NCBI GenBank assembly: GCA_016200265.1
Contig: JACQFE010000076.1
Span: 1-42,187, forward strand
Direction: 5' to 3'
Length of the DNA: 42,187 nucleotides
DNA from: Planctomycetota bacterium
Lineage (GTDB): Bacteria > Planctomycetota > Phycisphaerae > UBA1845
Shown here piece after piece: positions 34,866-42,187 of the stretch (its first letter is position 1; each line of letters begins with the position of its first letter). The position numbers and the translations under genes were made by a program. The notes under the pieces are model-generated. The model worked only from the letters and a program-made list of their open reading frames with translations. It did not search any database and was not told the DNA's origin.

Positions 34866-35717
34866 TTAGAAATCGGCGTCGGTCAGCCCGACGTTGAATT
34901 CCACGTCCGCGGTCACAAAGGAGCCGATCAGGCGGGAACCGTCGTTATCGGCGTATTCGAAACAGCCGATGGGCACCAACCATTTTCGATCCAAGTACAT
35001 GAGCATCATGCGATCGTTACGTTGGCCAGTCGGATCGGGATAGGGAAGCAGCCTGCGCAGTACAAAGCAATTGCGTTCCGCGAGCATTGCCGATCCGAGT
35101 ACCTCAAGAGAATAATCCGGAATTTCCACGGCACGCTCGCACGTTTGGACCATTTGCAGCAGCGTGTTCCTGAATCCGAATTCATCGATCCCGTGGTCCC
35201 GGTCTTGAGTCACAAAAGGCGATCGAATGTCCAATTTCACTCCCAGCGGGGCGAGAACACCAAGGACCCCTGAAGGATGGAACATCGCAAGCTGCTTGCC
35301 GTTTCCGGTCCAACGACCGGCCACATAGGTCACCCGTGAAGCGCCGTCTGGATTTAGAATCCAATCCATGTCCACGCTGTATGGTATTTCGCGGAATTTC
35401 ACGGCGATTTCCTGCGGATCGCCGAGTCGATCTCCTTTCGCGGTTTGCATGAGGAACCGGCAACGATAATCGTGGATCTTGGAGTCGTACTGGACTATGG
35501 CGTCCCGCAATAGCCGAAGCGGATCGTGCGCCGCGGCAAGACCCTCATTGTCGTCTGATGAAATTGCTTGAACCTGCAATGAATCGACCAACGCATCGGA
35601 CGGCCTCCGCTGCGAATTCGGAGAATTCCTTTGATGATTTACGCAGGAGCAAAGCGCGACGATCAGATACGATCCTGCCACGACTCTGACTCGACGTTTC
35701 TTGGACGAACCACTCAT
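34866..35717 (-). CDS. DUF1571-family lipoprotein
   Basis: The 283-residue protein opens with a basic stretch and a lipoprotein-like signal (SYLIVALCSC). The mature domain contains YDSKIHDYRCRFLMQTAKGD near residue 80 and MMLMYLDRKWLVPIGCFEY near the C-terminus. These strands fit DUF1571, a family I recall mainly from planctomycetes and structurally close to LolA-like outer-membrane lipoprotein carriers. ATG 35717 has AGGA 5 bases upstream and begins the basic signal region; the frame extends to 35753. It is the third gene of the 37.7-34.9 kb unit, 39 bases after the kinase. Confidence 0.8.
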   Translation of the reverse strand: MSGSSKKRRVRVVAGSYLIVALCSCVNHQRNSPNSQRRPSDALVDSLQVQAISSDDNEGLAAAHDPLRLLRDAIVQYDSKIHDYRCRFLMQTAKGDRLGDPQEIAVKFREIPYSVDMDWILNPDGASRVTYVAGRWTGNGKQLAMFHPSGVLGVLAPLGVKLDIRSPFVTQDRDHGIDEFGFRNTLLQMVQTCERAVEIPDYSLEVLGSAMLAERNCFVLRRLLPYPDPTGQRNDRMMLMYLDRKWLVPIGCFEYADNDGSRLIGSFVTADVEFNVGLTDADF

Positions 35718-35756
35718 GATTTCCTGGCATCGTATTGAATATCGAAAGGCCAATTC

Positions 35757-36860
35757 TCAAGTCGGCGATGGACGGGGCAGCGTGATGACGAAACGAGCGC
35801 CCTCATTGGCCTGAGACTCCACTGAAATTGTCGCCCCGATCACTTTTGCAAGCCCATAGGCAACGGCCAGACCCATGCCAGTCGCCGTCGTGGATCCATC
35901 ACCGATTGCGCTTTTTGTGGTCCAGAACGGCTCGAAAATTCGCGGCCTATCGTGCGGATCAATTCCCTTTCCTGTATCGGTGATGGCAATTTGCACACCG
36001 TTTTCGCTCGGAATGACTTGAAGTGTGAGCCTTCCGCCATTCAGCATGGCCTCCACCGCGTTACGCACGACATTCCGCAAGATCGTGGCAAGTTGGAGTT
36101 TTGGCACGGACCATACGGGGAGATCTGGGGGCGTGTATTGAAACTCGATATTTCGTCCCGCGATCATCCGATCCACTTCATCCGCCAGCTCGTTGAGCAA
36201 TTCCGTGAGATCGCACAGGTCGTTCGCGCGGGACTCTCCGCGGGAGAAGGCAAGGAGCGAGTTGACCAATGCGGACGCCCGAATCAGTGCCGCGCTCATG
36301 TGTCGAATCAGTTTTTTCGTTTGTTGCGGATCATCCGACTGTTCCGCGAAATCAAGGGCAGTCACCATGCCGCCGAGGATGTTATTGAAATGATGAGCAA
36401 CGGCTCCGGACATCTCACCCAGCGCATCCATGGTTCTGGTTTCTTGTTGTTCTGCTCCTGCGGCAAGGCGTTTCGTGACGTCAACGAAAGTCAGAATGGC
36501 CCAATGCGATTCCTTCTGTTGGGCCTGGAGAGGACAGATCAGAGATAGGAATTCTCGCGGATCGCCATCGAAATTCGGCATCGAAATCGCAAATTCGCCC
36601 GGTTGCGCGCTGTCCATCGCAGCGCGGACGAGTCGCGAAAACGATTTTCGGCGGTCCTCAGGAATGATCGAATCCACCGGGATTCCTTGCATCAAAGAGC
36701 CGTTCACTCCGGAAATGACACCCTCCGCCGCCCGGTTCCAGTATCGAATCCGCAAATCTTCATCAGCGACGATCAGTCCTGATCCCATCTGATCGCAGAC
36801 CTCTCGGAAATACGCAAAATCACTTTTCGAGATTGGTTTGTCTGCAGGAACCGTCGTCAT
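35757..36860 (-). CDS. Soluble PAS-domain sensor histidine kinase
   Basis: This 367-residue protein has a PAS domain (about 15-130: GSGLIVADEDLRIRYWNRAA) followed by a dimerisation helix with the phospho-acceptor motif VAHHFNNILGG (His156). The ATPase domain has N-box NVVRNAVEAML, G1 ITDTGKGIDP and G2 GMGLAVAYGL. The residue after the acceptor is His rather than the usual Asp or Glu, which may affect phosphatase or kinase balance. No transmembrane segment is present, so the signal is cytoplasmic, and no response regulator lies nearby. ATG 36860 overlaps the preceding stop (ATGA) and has GAGG 8 bases upstream, so it is coupled to the lipoprotein gene. Confidence 0.9.
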   Translation of the reverse strand: MTTVPADKPISKSDFAYFREVCDQMGSGLIVADEDLRIRYWNRAAEGVISGVNGSLMQGIPVDSIIPEDRRKSFSRLVRAAMDSAQPGEFAISMPNFDGDPREFLSLICPLQAQQKESHWAILTFVDVTKRLAAGAEQQETRTMDALGEMSGAVAHHFNNILGGMVTALDFAEQSDDPQQTKKLIRHMSAALIRASALVNSLLAFSRGESRANDLCDLTELLNELADEVDRMIAGRNIEFQYTPPDLPVWSVPKLQLATILRNVVRNAVEAMLNGGRLTLQVIPSENGVQIAITDTGKGIDPHDRPRIFEPFWTTKSAIGDGSTTATGMGLAVAYGLAKVIGATISVESQANEGARFVITLPRPSPT

Positions 36861-37747
36861 GGGCGAGGCCTCAAGTCCATCGATGTGCGAAAATAATGCG
36901 GAGTGATGCAAAGCAGCGTCTCGACTTTGGCGCCGTTCCCTTGCCGCATGAGAAATCTCGGCCCGGGGAGTTGACCGTTCGAATCGGTGTCGCCGATGCC
37001 GATGGCGACGAATTCTCCCGGCCGCAAGGTAATCGGCGCGGCGAGTTCATCAAATGAAAACCGTTCGATGGCCGGCACCTGGAGCGTCGTGCCGTCCGCC
37101 TGTCGTTCCCACGTCATGCTTCCCGTATCTTTTCGGATTTCAAAGCGAATGACGAGGTCGGTCGCGCCGCCAAGCTCCGGCCGAACGGCATAATCCAGCG
37201 AAATCGATTTGTCGCCGCCATGAAATGTACGACCCGTCAGACCGCCGCCCGGGCTGTGTACAAAAATCGATTCGGACTCATCCACCTGACCAAGAGGAAT
37301 CGTCACCGGCAATCCGGGCTGGGCGGCGACCTGCTCGCGAGTCACCACCGCTTCGGCGGACTCGAAGATCGTATTCAACGGCATCCAGGCCGACTCACCG
37401 CCCACACCGATTCGAATTCCGTTCCGTTCCAGCAGCGACACTTTCGCAGGATCGATTCGCAAGCGATCGAGATGATTCCACACGTTTCGGGCATGACGAG
37501 AATCAGCCACGGGAAACTCAACACGCGAGACTTCCAGAACGAGATGAATCGTCTGAATCGCATCGGCAGGGGCCCGACTGCTGATCGGCACGGGAGGAGA
37601 TTGGGCAGGCGTCAGGGAAGTCTCATGGGGTGAAGCGCTTCCGCCAAACGGCCACCACAACCGGTTCTCAGCGCACCCCGATGGCGCGCAAATGCCGAGC
37701 ATGGCGGCAAGGACCAGTCGCCACCCTGTTTTCAAACTTTCAAACAT
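36857..37747 (-). CDS. Putative secreted lipoprotein, function unknown
   Basis: I do not recognise a family. The 296-residue protein has a hydrophobic signal (WRLVLAAMLGICAPSGC, Cys25), then a Pro/Ser-rich linker. A mostly beta-stranded domain follows, containing HLVLEVSRVEFPVADSRHA, IRIGVGGESAWMPL and a C-terminal LRPGEFVAIGIGDTDSNGQL. The strand pattern, and the mention of a ratio-like RVEFPV segment, recall outer-membrane secretin-associated domains, but this is weak. It is first in a three-gene minus-strand unit with the histidine kinase and the DUF1571 lipoprotein. Divergent transcription with the EF-G-like gene leaves 174 bases for both promoters. Confidence 0.7.
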   Translation of the reverse strand: MFESLKTGWRLVLAAMLGICAPSGCAENRLWWPFGGSASPHETSLTPAQSPPVPISSRAPADAIQTIHLVLEVSRVEFPVADSRHARNVWNHLDRLRIDPAKVSLLERNGIRIGVGGESAWMPLNTIFESAEAVVTREQVAAQPGLPVTIPLGQVDESESIFVHSPGGGLTGRTFHGGDKSISLDYAVRPELGGATDLVIRFEIRKDTGSMTWERQADGTTLQVPAIERFSFDELAAPITLRPGEFVAIGIGDTDSNGQLPGPRFLMRQGNGAKVETLLCITPHYFRTSMDLRPRP

Positions 37748-37921
37748 GCCCCTAGTATAAAGTCCCTTATGGCAAACGGTCTACGACACGGGGCAAGAGC
37801 CGGACTTTCTTTGAAAATTGTGTTGGCATCATTGTCGCGGTTGGCTACTATCTTCGGTTTACGTGCATCGAGCGAATGATCGTTCGTCAATGTCCAAAGA
37901 CAATCGGAACAGGAGTTCACG

Positions 37922-39946
37922 ATGGCTCTGTTTGAACCGGATCAGATACGAAATATCGCTCTTGTGGGTCATGGCCTCGCCGGAAAAACGTCACTGGCGG
38001 AAGCGTTGTTGTTCAAGGCCGGCGCGACCAATCGACTCGGAAAGGTTCAAGACAAGAGCTCAATTCTGGACTCCACGGAAGAAGCCCGCGAAAAGCTGCA
38101 CTCCCTCGATTCATCGATTTGCCACTTCGCGCACAAGGGGCTGCACATCAATGTGATCGACACGCCGGGCACGGTGGCGTTTTGCGGTCTGGCGATCGCG
38201 GCTTTGGCAGCCGTCGAGTGCGCCGTCGTGGTCGTCTCAGCGTCAGCCGGCGTACAGGTCAACACTCGCAGAATGCTGGAGCGGGCGCGGGAATACGGCA
38301 TCGGCGTCTGGCTCGTAATCAATCACATTGACGCGCCAAACGTGGATCTTGCAAAAATTTTCAGCGACTTGCAGGAGTCCTTCGGAACCCAATGCCTGCC
38401 GCTCAATCTGCCAACCAAAGGTGGAAAGGGAGTGATCGATTGCTTCGCAAACGAATCAGGGGAAAGCGATATTCTTGACGTATCGGAAACTCACACTGCG
38501 GTGATCGAAGCCATTGTCGCCGCGGATGACGCCCTCATGGAAAAATATCTTGGCGGCGGACTCGATACGGCGGAAGCAAGAGCCGTGGCCGCCCGTGCCG
38601 TTGGCAGCGGCGCATTTACTCCGATTTTCTTTACAAATTCCCTTGGCGATGTCGGCATCGCGGAATTCATGGATGCACTTGCGGCGTTTTGCCCCAGCCC
38701 GAAATCGGGATTTCGGCGCACGTTCGTGCATGGAGACGCCAAGACTCCTGTCGAACCTGCTTTGGACAAGCCGTTCATCGGTCAGGTGTTCAAGATCAAC
38801 ACCGATCCGAAGAGCAACATCAAGTATCTTTCGATTCGCATTCATTCCGGCAAGCTGATCGCGGAAATGGCCATTAAGACCGTGGCGGAGCCGAAAGGGA
38901 TGCGTCCCGGACATTTGATTCGCACGCTTGGGGCCGACCACAAAGAAATTGAAACCGCCGGGGTCGGCGACATCATCGCCCTTGCGAAGCTGGATCTGAA
39001 GATCGGCGACACGGTTTTCGCTGATAAGCCCGGCGAAATTCCCATGCCTCGTTTTCCGCAGCCGATGTTTTCCCTCGCGGTTGAATCCAAGTCGCGAGGT
39101 GATGAAGATAAGATCAGCGCCGCATTTCGTCGATATGCCGAGGAGGATCCGTGCTTCGTCATGGATCGTGGTGCGGGTGGCCAGATGGTCGCTCGCGGCA
39201 TGGGCGACGTGCAATTACGCACCTACCTCCATCGACTGGCAAAACAAAAGGTTGAGGTTGAGACCAAGCCGCCGCGAATTCCGTATCGTGAGACCATCAT
39301 CGGCACGGCCAAGGACATCGAATACACGCACAAGAAGCAGTCCGGCGGTGCGGGACAATTTGGTCGTGTCGTGATCAATGTTCTTCCCGCGGCCCGAGGC
39401 GAAGGCTATGAATTCGTTGACAAGATATTCGGAGGCTCCATTGATCAACCGTTCCGCGTCAGCACGGACAAGGGCATTCGCGCCCAAATGGCGGAGGGTG
39501 TGCTTGCCGGATATCCAGTCGTCGATGTCAAAGTGGAATTGATCGATGGCAAGACGCATCCCGTGGACAGCAAGGATATCGCCTTCCAAATCGCCGGTCG
39601 CGGCGCGTTCAAGGAAGGATTCATGAAGGCCAAGCCTGTGCTACTGGAACCCATCGTCCACGTCGAAGTCATCTGCCCCGGCGAAAACGTAGGCGACATT
39701 CAAGGCGATTTGGCCTCACATCGCGGCAGGCCTCAGGGCCAGGATACATTGCCCGGCGGCATGGCGATGATCAAAGCGATCGTGCCATTGGCCGAACTTT
39801 CGGATTACAGCTCTCGTCTTTCGAGCATCACCGGCGGCCAGGGAAGTTATGCGATGGAGTTTTCGCATTACGAGCCGTTGCCCTCCAACGTGCAGCAGCA
39901 GATTGTCGAGGCGTATCGCAAGGAGCATTCCGGGGCCGCAAGTTGA
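37922..39946 (+). CDS. EF-G-like translational GTPase with a degenerate G domain
   Basis: This 674-residue protein follows the EF-G domain order. The G domain shows G1 GHGLAGKT (16-23), G3 DTPGTVAF (80-87) and G4 NHID (134-137). Domains II to V follow, with typical C-terminal segments (ETKPPRIPYRETI, QSGGAGQFGRVVI, SRLSSITGGQGSYAMEFSHY). Canonical EF-G has DTPGHVDF, whose His is catalytic, and NKMD; here Thr replaces the His and His replaces the Lys. This places it with EF-G-like/EF-G-2 paralogues, not the main elongation factor. AGGAG lies 6 bases upstream of ATG 37922. Function is unknown; a ribosome-associated role is inferred. Confidence 0.88.
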   Translation: MALFEPDQIRNIALVGHGLAGKTSLAEALLFKAGATNRLGKVQDKSSILDSTEEAREKLHSLDSSICHFAHKGLHINVIDTPGTVAFCGLAIAALAAVECAVVVVSASAGVQVNTRRMLERAREYGIGVWLVINHIDAPNVDLAKIFSDLQESFGTQCLPLNLPTKGGKGVIDCFANESGESDILDVSETHTAVIEAIVAADDALMEKYLGGGLDTAEARAVAARAVGSGAFTPIFFTNSLGDVGIAEFMDALAAFCPSPKSGFRRTFVHGDAKTPVEPALDKPFIGQVFKINTDPKSNIKYLSIRIHSGKLIAEMAIKTVAEPKGMRPGHLIRTLGADHKEIETAGVGDIIALAKLDLKIGDTVFADKPGEIPMPRFPQPMFSLAVESKSRGDEDKISAAFRRYAEEDPCFVMDRGAGGQMVARGMGDVQLRTYLHRLAKQKVEVETKPPRIPYRETIIGTAKDIEYTHKKQSGGAGQFGRVVINVLPAARGEGYEFVDKIFGGSIDQPFRVSTDKGIRAQMAEGVLAGYPVVDVKVELIDGKTHPVDSKDIAFQIAGRGAFKEGFMKAKPVLLEPIVHVEVICPGENVGDIQGDLASHRGRPQGQDTLPGGMAMIKAIVPLAELSDYSSRLSSITGGQGSYAMEFSHYEPLPSNVQQQIVEAYRKEHSGAAS

Positions 39947-39964
39947 GAGTTTCCTGGGGACGGC

Positions 39965-39982
39965 GCCGGTTTTGTGACCGGC
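39965..39982 (+). terminator. Weak terminator-like hairpin after the EF-G-like gene
   Basis: GCCGGT (39965-39970) pairs with ACCGGC (39977-39982) around TTTGTG, 18 bases after the stop. Only ATTT follows, so it is at best a weak terminator. Confidence 0.4.
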
Positions 39983-40018
39983 ATTTGCCGTCATTCCGGA
40001 GAAGCAGCGGCCGCCGAT

Positions 40019-40087
40019 GTCATTCTGAGTCTCGGTACTCCGGGACGAAGAATCCAAGGCGAGATGCTTCACTACGTTTAGTATGAC
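40019..40087. repeat. GTCAT...ATGAC interspersed repeat overlapping the MaoC start
   Basis: The unit runs from GTCATTCTGAG (40019) through CGAAGAATCC and GAGATGCTTC to ATGAC (40087), with GTCAT/ATGAC inverted ends. It matches my recollection of a widespread GTCATTCTGAG...CGAAGAATC...GAGATGCTTC...ATGAC type of intergenic repeat. A second partial start (GTCATTCC) lies at 39990. The terminal ATGAC contains the MaoC ATG at 40083. Confidence 0.75.
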
Positions 40088-40553
40088 GACTCCGCGCATG
40101 AATGCCCGCACACGAGAAACAATCCAGGTCGGCGACACCGGCTCATTCACCAAAACAATCACTGAGCAAGACGTGCTTGCGTTCGCGGGGGCATCGGGCG
40201 ACTTCAATCCGCTCCACATTGATGAGGAATACGCGAAACGCAGCATCTTCGGCCATCGCATCGCCCACGGCATTTTGACTGCCGGGATCATTTCCACTGT
40301 GTTAGGCAGTGAGCTTCCCGGCCTGGGCACGATCTTCGTCGAACTGCACATTCGCTTCCTCAAGCCCGTGTACTTCGGCGACACTGTCCGCGCCACGGCG
40401 GTAGTTGAGGAAATCATCAATCCCAAGCGCGTGCGGCTGTTGGTCTCGTGTGCGAATCAGAATGGTGAAGACGTCGCCATTGGAAATGCGATTGTGATCC
40501 CACCCAAAGATACAAAGGTTCTCTCGCCGTCGCCCCACGACGGCCGCGCATGA
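40083..40553 (+). CDS. MaoC-like (R)-specific enoyl-CoA hydratase
   Basis: MaoC hot-dog enzymes hydrate trans-2-enoyl-CoA to (R)-3-hydroxyacyl-CoA or dehydrate the reverse. The 156-residue protein has the hydratase-2 motif ASGDFNPLHID, with Asp40 and His45 forming the catalytic dyad, and then GHRIAHG and GLGTIFVELHIRFLKPVY. The single hot-dog length fits PhaJ-type hydratases. ATG 40083 lies inside an interspersed repeat; ATG 40098, five codons later, is a credible alternative. Neither has a strong ribosome-binding site. The neighbours give no pathway. Confidence 0.9.
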   Translation: MTTPRMNARTRETIQVGDTGSFTKTITEQDVLAFAGASGDFNPLHIDEEYAKRSIFGHRIAHGILTAGIISTVLGSELPGLGTIFVELHIRFLKPVYFGDTVRATAVVEEIINPKRVRLLVSCANQNGEDVAIGNAIVIPPKDTKVLSPSPHDGRA

Positions 40554-40633
40554 GCCGCATCAGGACTCTGCCAATTGAATTTTCCGCATTCAAGAGAAGC
40601 GCGAAAGGAGCTGAATGAGCAAGGCTTCCTCAA

Positions 40634-40707
<74 letters not shown>

Positions 40708-40940
40708 AGCGACACCATTAGGGATCGCGTTCTTGTAAATCCGCGACCGCCAATTGCCCGTTCAGGCGGCGATGATCCGCGGAAAGAGGGCTATTCGTAA
40801 CCAATTGGCATGAACACGTCAAGCAATGGAGTAGGCGCCCCAATTCATGAATGTACGCGGCTTCAAGTGCAATTCAAGAAACTTCCGATTGTCATGTATC
40901 TCTGTTTGAAGCAGTAACAATCGGAATGCCTCCAAGAAAT

Positions 40941-41273
40941 TCAAGAAATAATGAGGATCGCACTCTCGGGATCGTCTTTGAACCGAAAGATGTCGGCAGT
41001 ATGTTGACGGATTGCCGCAAGGATTTGCGCTGTCGCGCAGTTTCCCAATCGTATCCAAATCACCTTCGGCGGGTGTCCACAGAGAAAACTCAGTTGGTGA
41101 AAATCCGCGTCCTTGGTGATGACGGCGAAGTCATTTTGTTTCGCGAATTCCCAAACTGCAGCGTCACTGGCTTGTCTCAAGCCAACCTCGCGAACGTGCA
41201 TTGAACCAGGAAATACTGAACCCAACGCGGGAACGAGTTCGTGGGAGAGATTTGCGTCAAATAGAAGCTTCAC
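40941..41273 (-). CDS. DUF5615 PIN-like protein, probable toxin (second pair)
   Basis: This 110-residue protein begins with VKLLFDANLSHEL, continues with FAVITKDADFHQLSF and ends in a helical region. These are the LxDxxLS and T-x-D-x-D-F acidic motifs of DUF5615 PIN-like nucleases. The start is GTG 41273, whose bases overlap the antitoxin stop as GTGA, indicating translational coupling; the open frame extends further upstream but the motif begins here. It is only distantly similar to the protein at 2366-2725, so the two pairs are not recent duplicates. Confidence 0.8.
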   Translation of the reverse strand: MKLLFDANLSHELVPALGSVFPGSMHVREVGLRQASDAAVWEFAKQNDFAVITKDADFHQLSFLCGHPPKVIWIRLGNCATAQILAAIRQHTADIFRFKDDPESAILIIS

Positions 41274-41494
41274 GCTGGTATTGAAAGCAGGCGGCGCTCG
41301 CGATCGGCCGCGAACGCCAAACACGCGCGAACATCTCGGTCAGTGAGGTCGGGAAACTCTCGCAAAATCTCCTCGATGGTCATTCCTCCAGCGAGGTATT
41401 CGAGAACATCGTAAACCGTGATTCGCAGGCCACGAATACACGGTTTACCACCACGCTTACCAGGCTCAATCGTGATGATCCCTGAATAATCCAT
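41270..41494 (-). CDS. DUF433 protein, probable antitoxin (second pair)
   Basis: This 74-residue protein contains the DUF433 core GKPCIRGLRITVYDVLEYL followed by EEILREFPDLTDRDVRACL and an FAADRE tail. AGGTGA lies 9 bases upstream of ATG 41494. Its stop is shared with the GTG start of the DUF5615 gene. It shares the IRG and FP-x-L-T-x-x-D-[VI] pattern with the DUF433 protein at 2730-2984 but little else. Confidence 0.83.
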   Translation of the reverse strand: MDYSGIITIEPGKRGGKPCIRGLRITVYDVLEYLAGGMTIEEILREFPDLTDRDVRACLAFAADRERRLLSIPA

Positions 41495-41568
41495 GCTAGA
41501 ATTTCACCTGAAGCGAATCGACCCGACAATTCAAGCGTTCGCGACTTTCGCTTCCCGTCCAAATTCGA

Positions 41569-41907
41569 TCAACCGCCAAACGGCGTCGGATCGATCTGAT
41601 CTTTCTTGTTCTCCACTTTCGCCATCGCGTCGGCGTCGGGTAGAGCGGCCTTTTGGGCGTCGATCACCGGCCAATCGGGTGCATACTTCTTGTTGAGTTC
41701 AGTATAGTCTTTCCACTTCTCGGGCAGGTCTTCCTCGGCGAATATTGCGGTCGTCGGGCATTCCGGCGGGCACAGGCCGCAATCGATGCAAACTTCCGGA
41801 TCGATCACCAGCAAATTCACGCCTTCATGGAAGCAATCGACGGGGCATACCGCGACGCAATCCGTGTATTTGCATTTCACGCATGGGTCCGCGACAACAT
41901 GGGTCAT
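41569..41907 (-). CDS. fdxA: 7Fe-type (3Fe-4S/4Fe-4S) ferredoxin, FdxA-like
   Basis: Ferredoxins of this type carry one 3Fe-4S and one 4Fe-4S cluster and transfer electrons at low potential. The 112-residue protein begins [22 protein letters not shown], with Cys9, Cys12, Cys17 and Cys21, continues PVDCFHEG, and has the second set [12 protein letters not shown]. This matches the Azotobacter FdI/FdxA pattern, including the typical C-terminal extension of about 50 residues. GGGAG lies 8 bases upstream of ATG 41907. It appears monocistronic, and no partner reductase is in view. Confidence 0.92.
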   Translation of the reverse strand: MTHVVADPCVKCKYTDCVAVCPVDCFHEGVNLLVIDPEVCIDCGLCPPECPTTAIFAEEDLPEKWKDYTELNKKYAPDWPVIDAQKAALPDADAMAKVENKKDQIDPTPFGG

Positions 41908-42051
41908 ACAATCATCTCCCGTTAGTAGACGCTAATCTTACGGTGCTGGATTATAGTCGAGCGTCCACGGGCCACAAATCAATGGAAGAAGAGCCGGGCC
42001 TAGCGGACGAACGATGGATTTGAGGGCCTCAATTTGATGGAGACACGTGCA

Positions 42052-42187
42052 ATGAAGACCCCCATCTCCCGCATTCACCGGAACCTTGCCTGGAATTGCA
42101 TTTTCTGGGCAGCGGCGTCGGTCGCGGCCACCGGAGGTAATGCACACGCGGCCGAGAAAGAGGAAATGATTTATCTGACCCATGCCG
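42052..42187 (+). CDS. 5' end of a gene for a secreted protein, cut by the window edge
   Basis: ATG 42052 begins a frame that is open to the window end (45 codons). It has an N-terminal signal peptide, with basic ISRIHR, a hydrophobic core CIFWAAASVAATGG and a likely cleavage site at AHAAE, followed by EEMIYLTHA. GGAG is 10 bases upstream. The mature protein is not in view, so no function can be given. Confidence 0.6.
   Translation, partial: MKTPISRIHRNLAWNCIFWAAASVAATGGNAHAAEKEEMIYLTHA

Noticed and set aside
38456..39214. Minus-strand open frame of 252 residues
   Set aside because: Antisense to the EF-G-like gene.
39716..40426. Minus-strand open frame of 236 residues
   Set aside because: It spans the EF-G 3' end, an interspersed repeat and the antisense of MaoC; not a gene.

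Overview
This window looks like chromosomal DNA of a planctomycete (phylum Planctomycetota). The assignment is inferred from gene content: a long MoxR / DUF58 / BatA-vWA / DUF4175 / squalene-cyclase-repeat / NPCBM cluster, a DUF1571 lipoprotein, an EF-G-like GTPase with a degenerate G domain, a soluble Ser/Thr kinase, and many short interspersed repeats, some inside genes. No single sequence proves the taxon. No phage genes or CRISPR array were seen, and transfer signals are limited to an IS-like transposase tail at the left edge and two toxin-antitoxin-like gene pairs.

Layout. 1-3000: a transposase C-terminus, a PilT-like ATPase, a coiled-coil membrane protein and a DUF433/DUF5615 pair. 3.3-8.9 kb (+): a lipid-anchored S9 peptidase with a strong terminator, then a protein kinase, a DegT/DnrJ aminotransferase and an iodothyronine-deiodinase-like lipoprotein. 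The last gene has an in-frame TGA exactly at the family's selenocysteine position, followed by a hairpin with bacterial SECIS geometry. 9.0-12.1 kb: NhaA, a tiny DUF5989 membrane protein, an RlmI-like methyltransferase carrying a repeat-derived insertion, and a 22-residue lysine-rich microprotein with a full Shine-Dalgarno sequence.

12.1-13.1 kb has no intact gene but holds coding-like, frame-broken sequence. 13.1-26.9 kb (-) is one tightly packed eight-gene unit running from MoxR to the NPCBM protein. It is probably a cell-envelope system in which a MoxR ATPase acts on vWA-domain membrane proteins. 26.9-34.8 kb: a LOG-family protein (-), SMC (+), a small secreted Tyr-rich protein and a HEAT-repeat protein. 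34.9-37.7 kb (-): a lipoprotein, a PAS histidine kinase and a DUF1571 lipoprotein. 37.9-42.2 kb: an EF-G-like GTPase, a MaoC hydratase, tRNA-Asp(GTC), a second DUF433/DUF5615 pair, a 7Fe-type ferredoxin and the start of a secreted protein.

The most notable findings are the selenoprotein deiodinase homologue with its SECIS-like hairpin, repeat elements that have entered coding sequences in frame (aminotransferase, methyltransferase, BatA-like protein) or supply a start codon (MaoC), and the lysine-rich microprotein.
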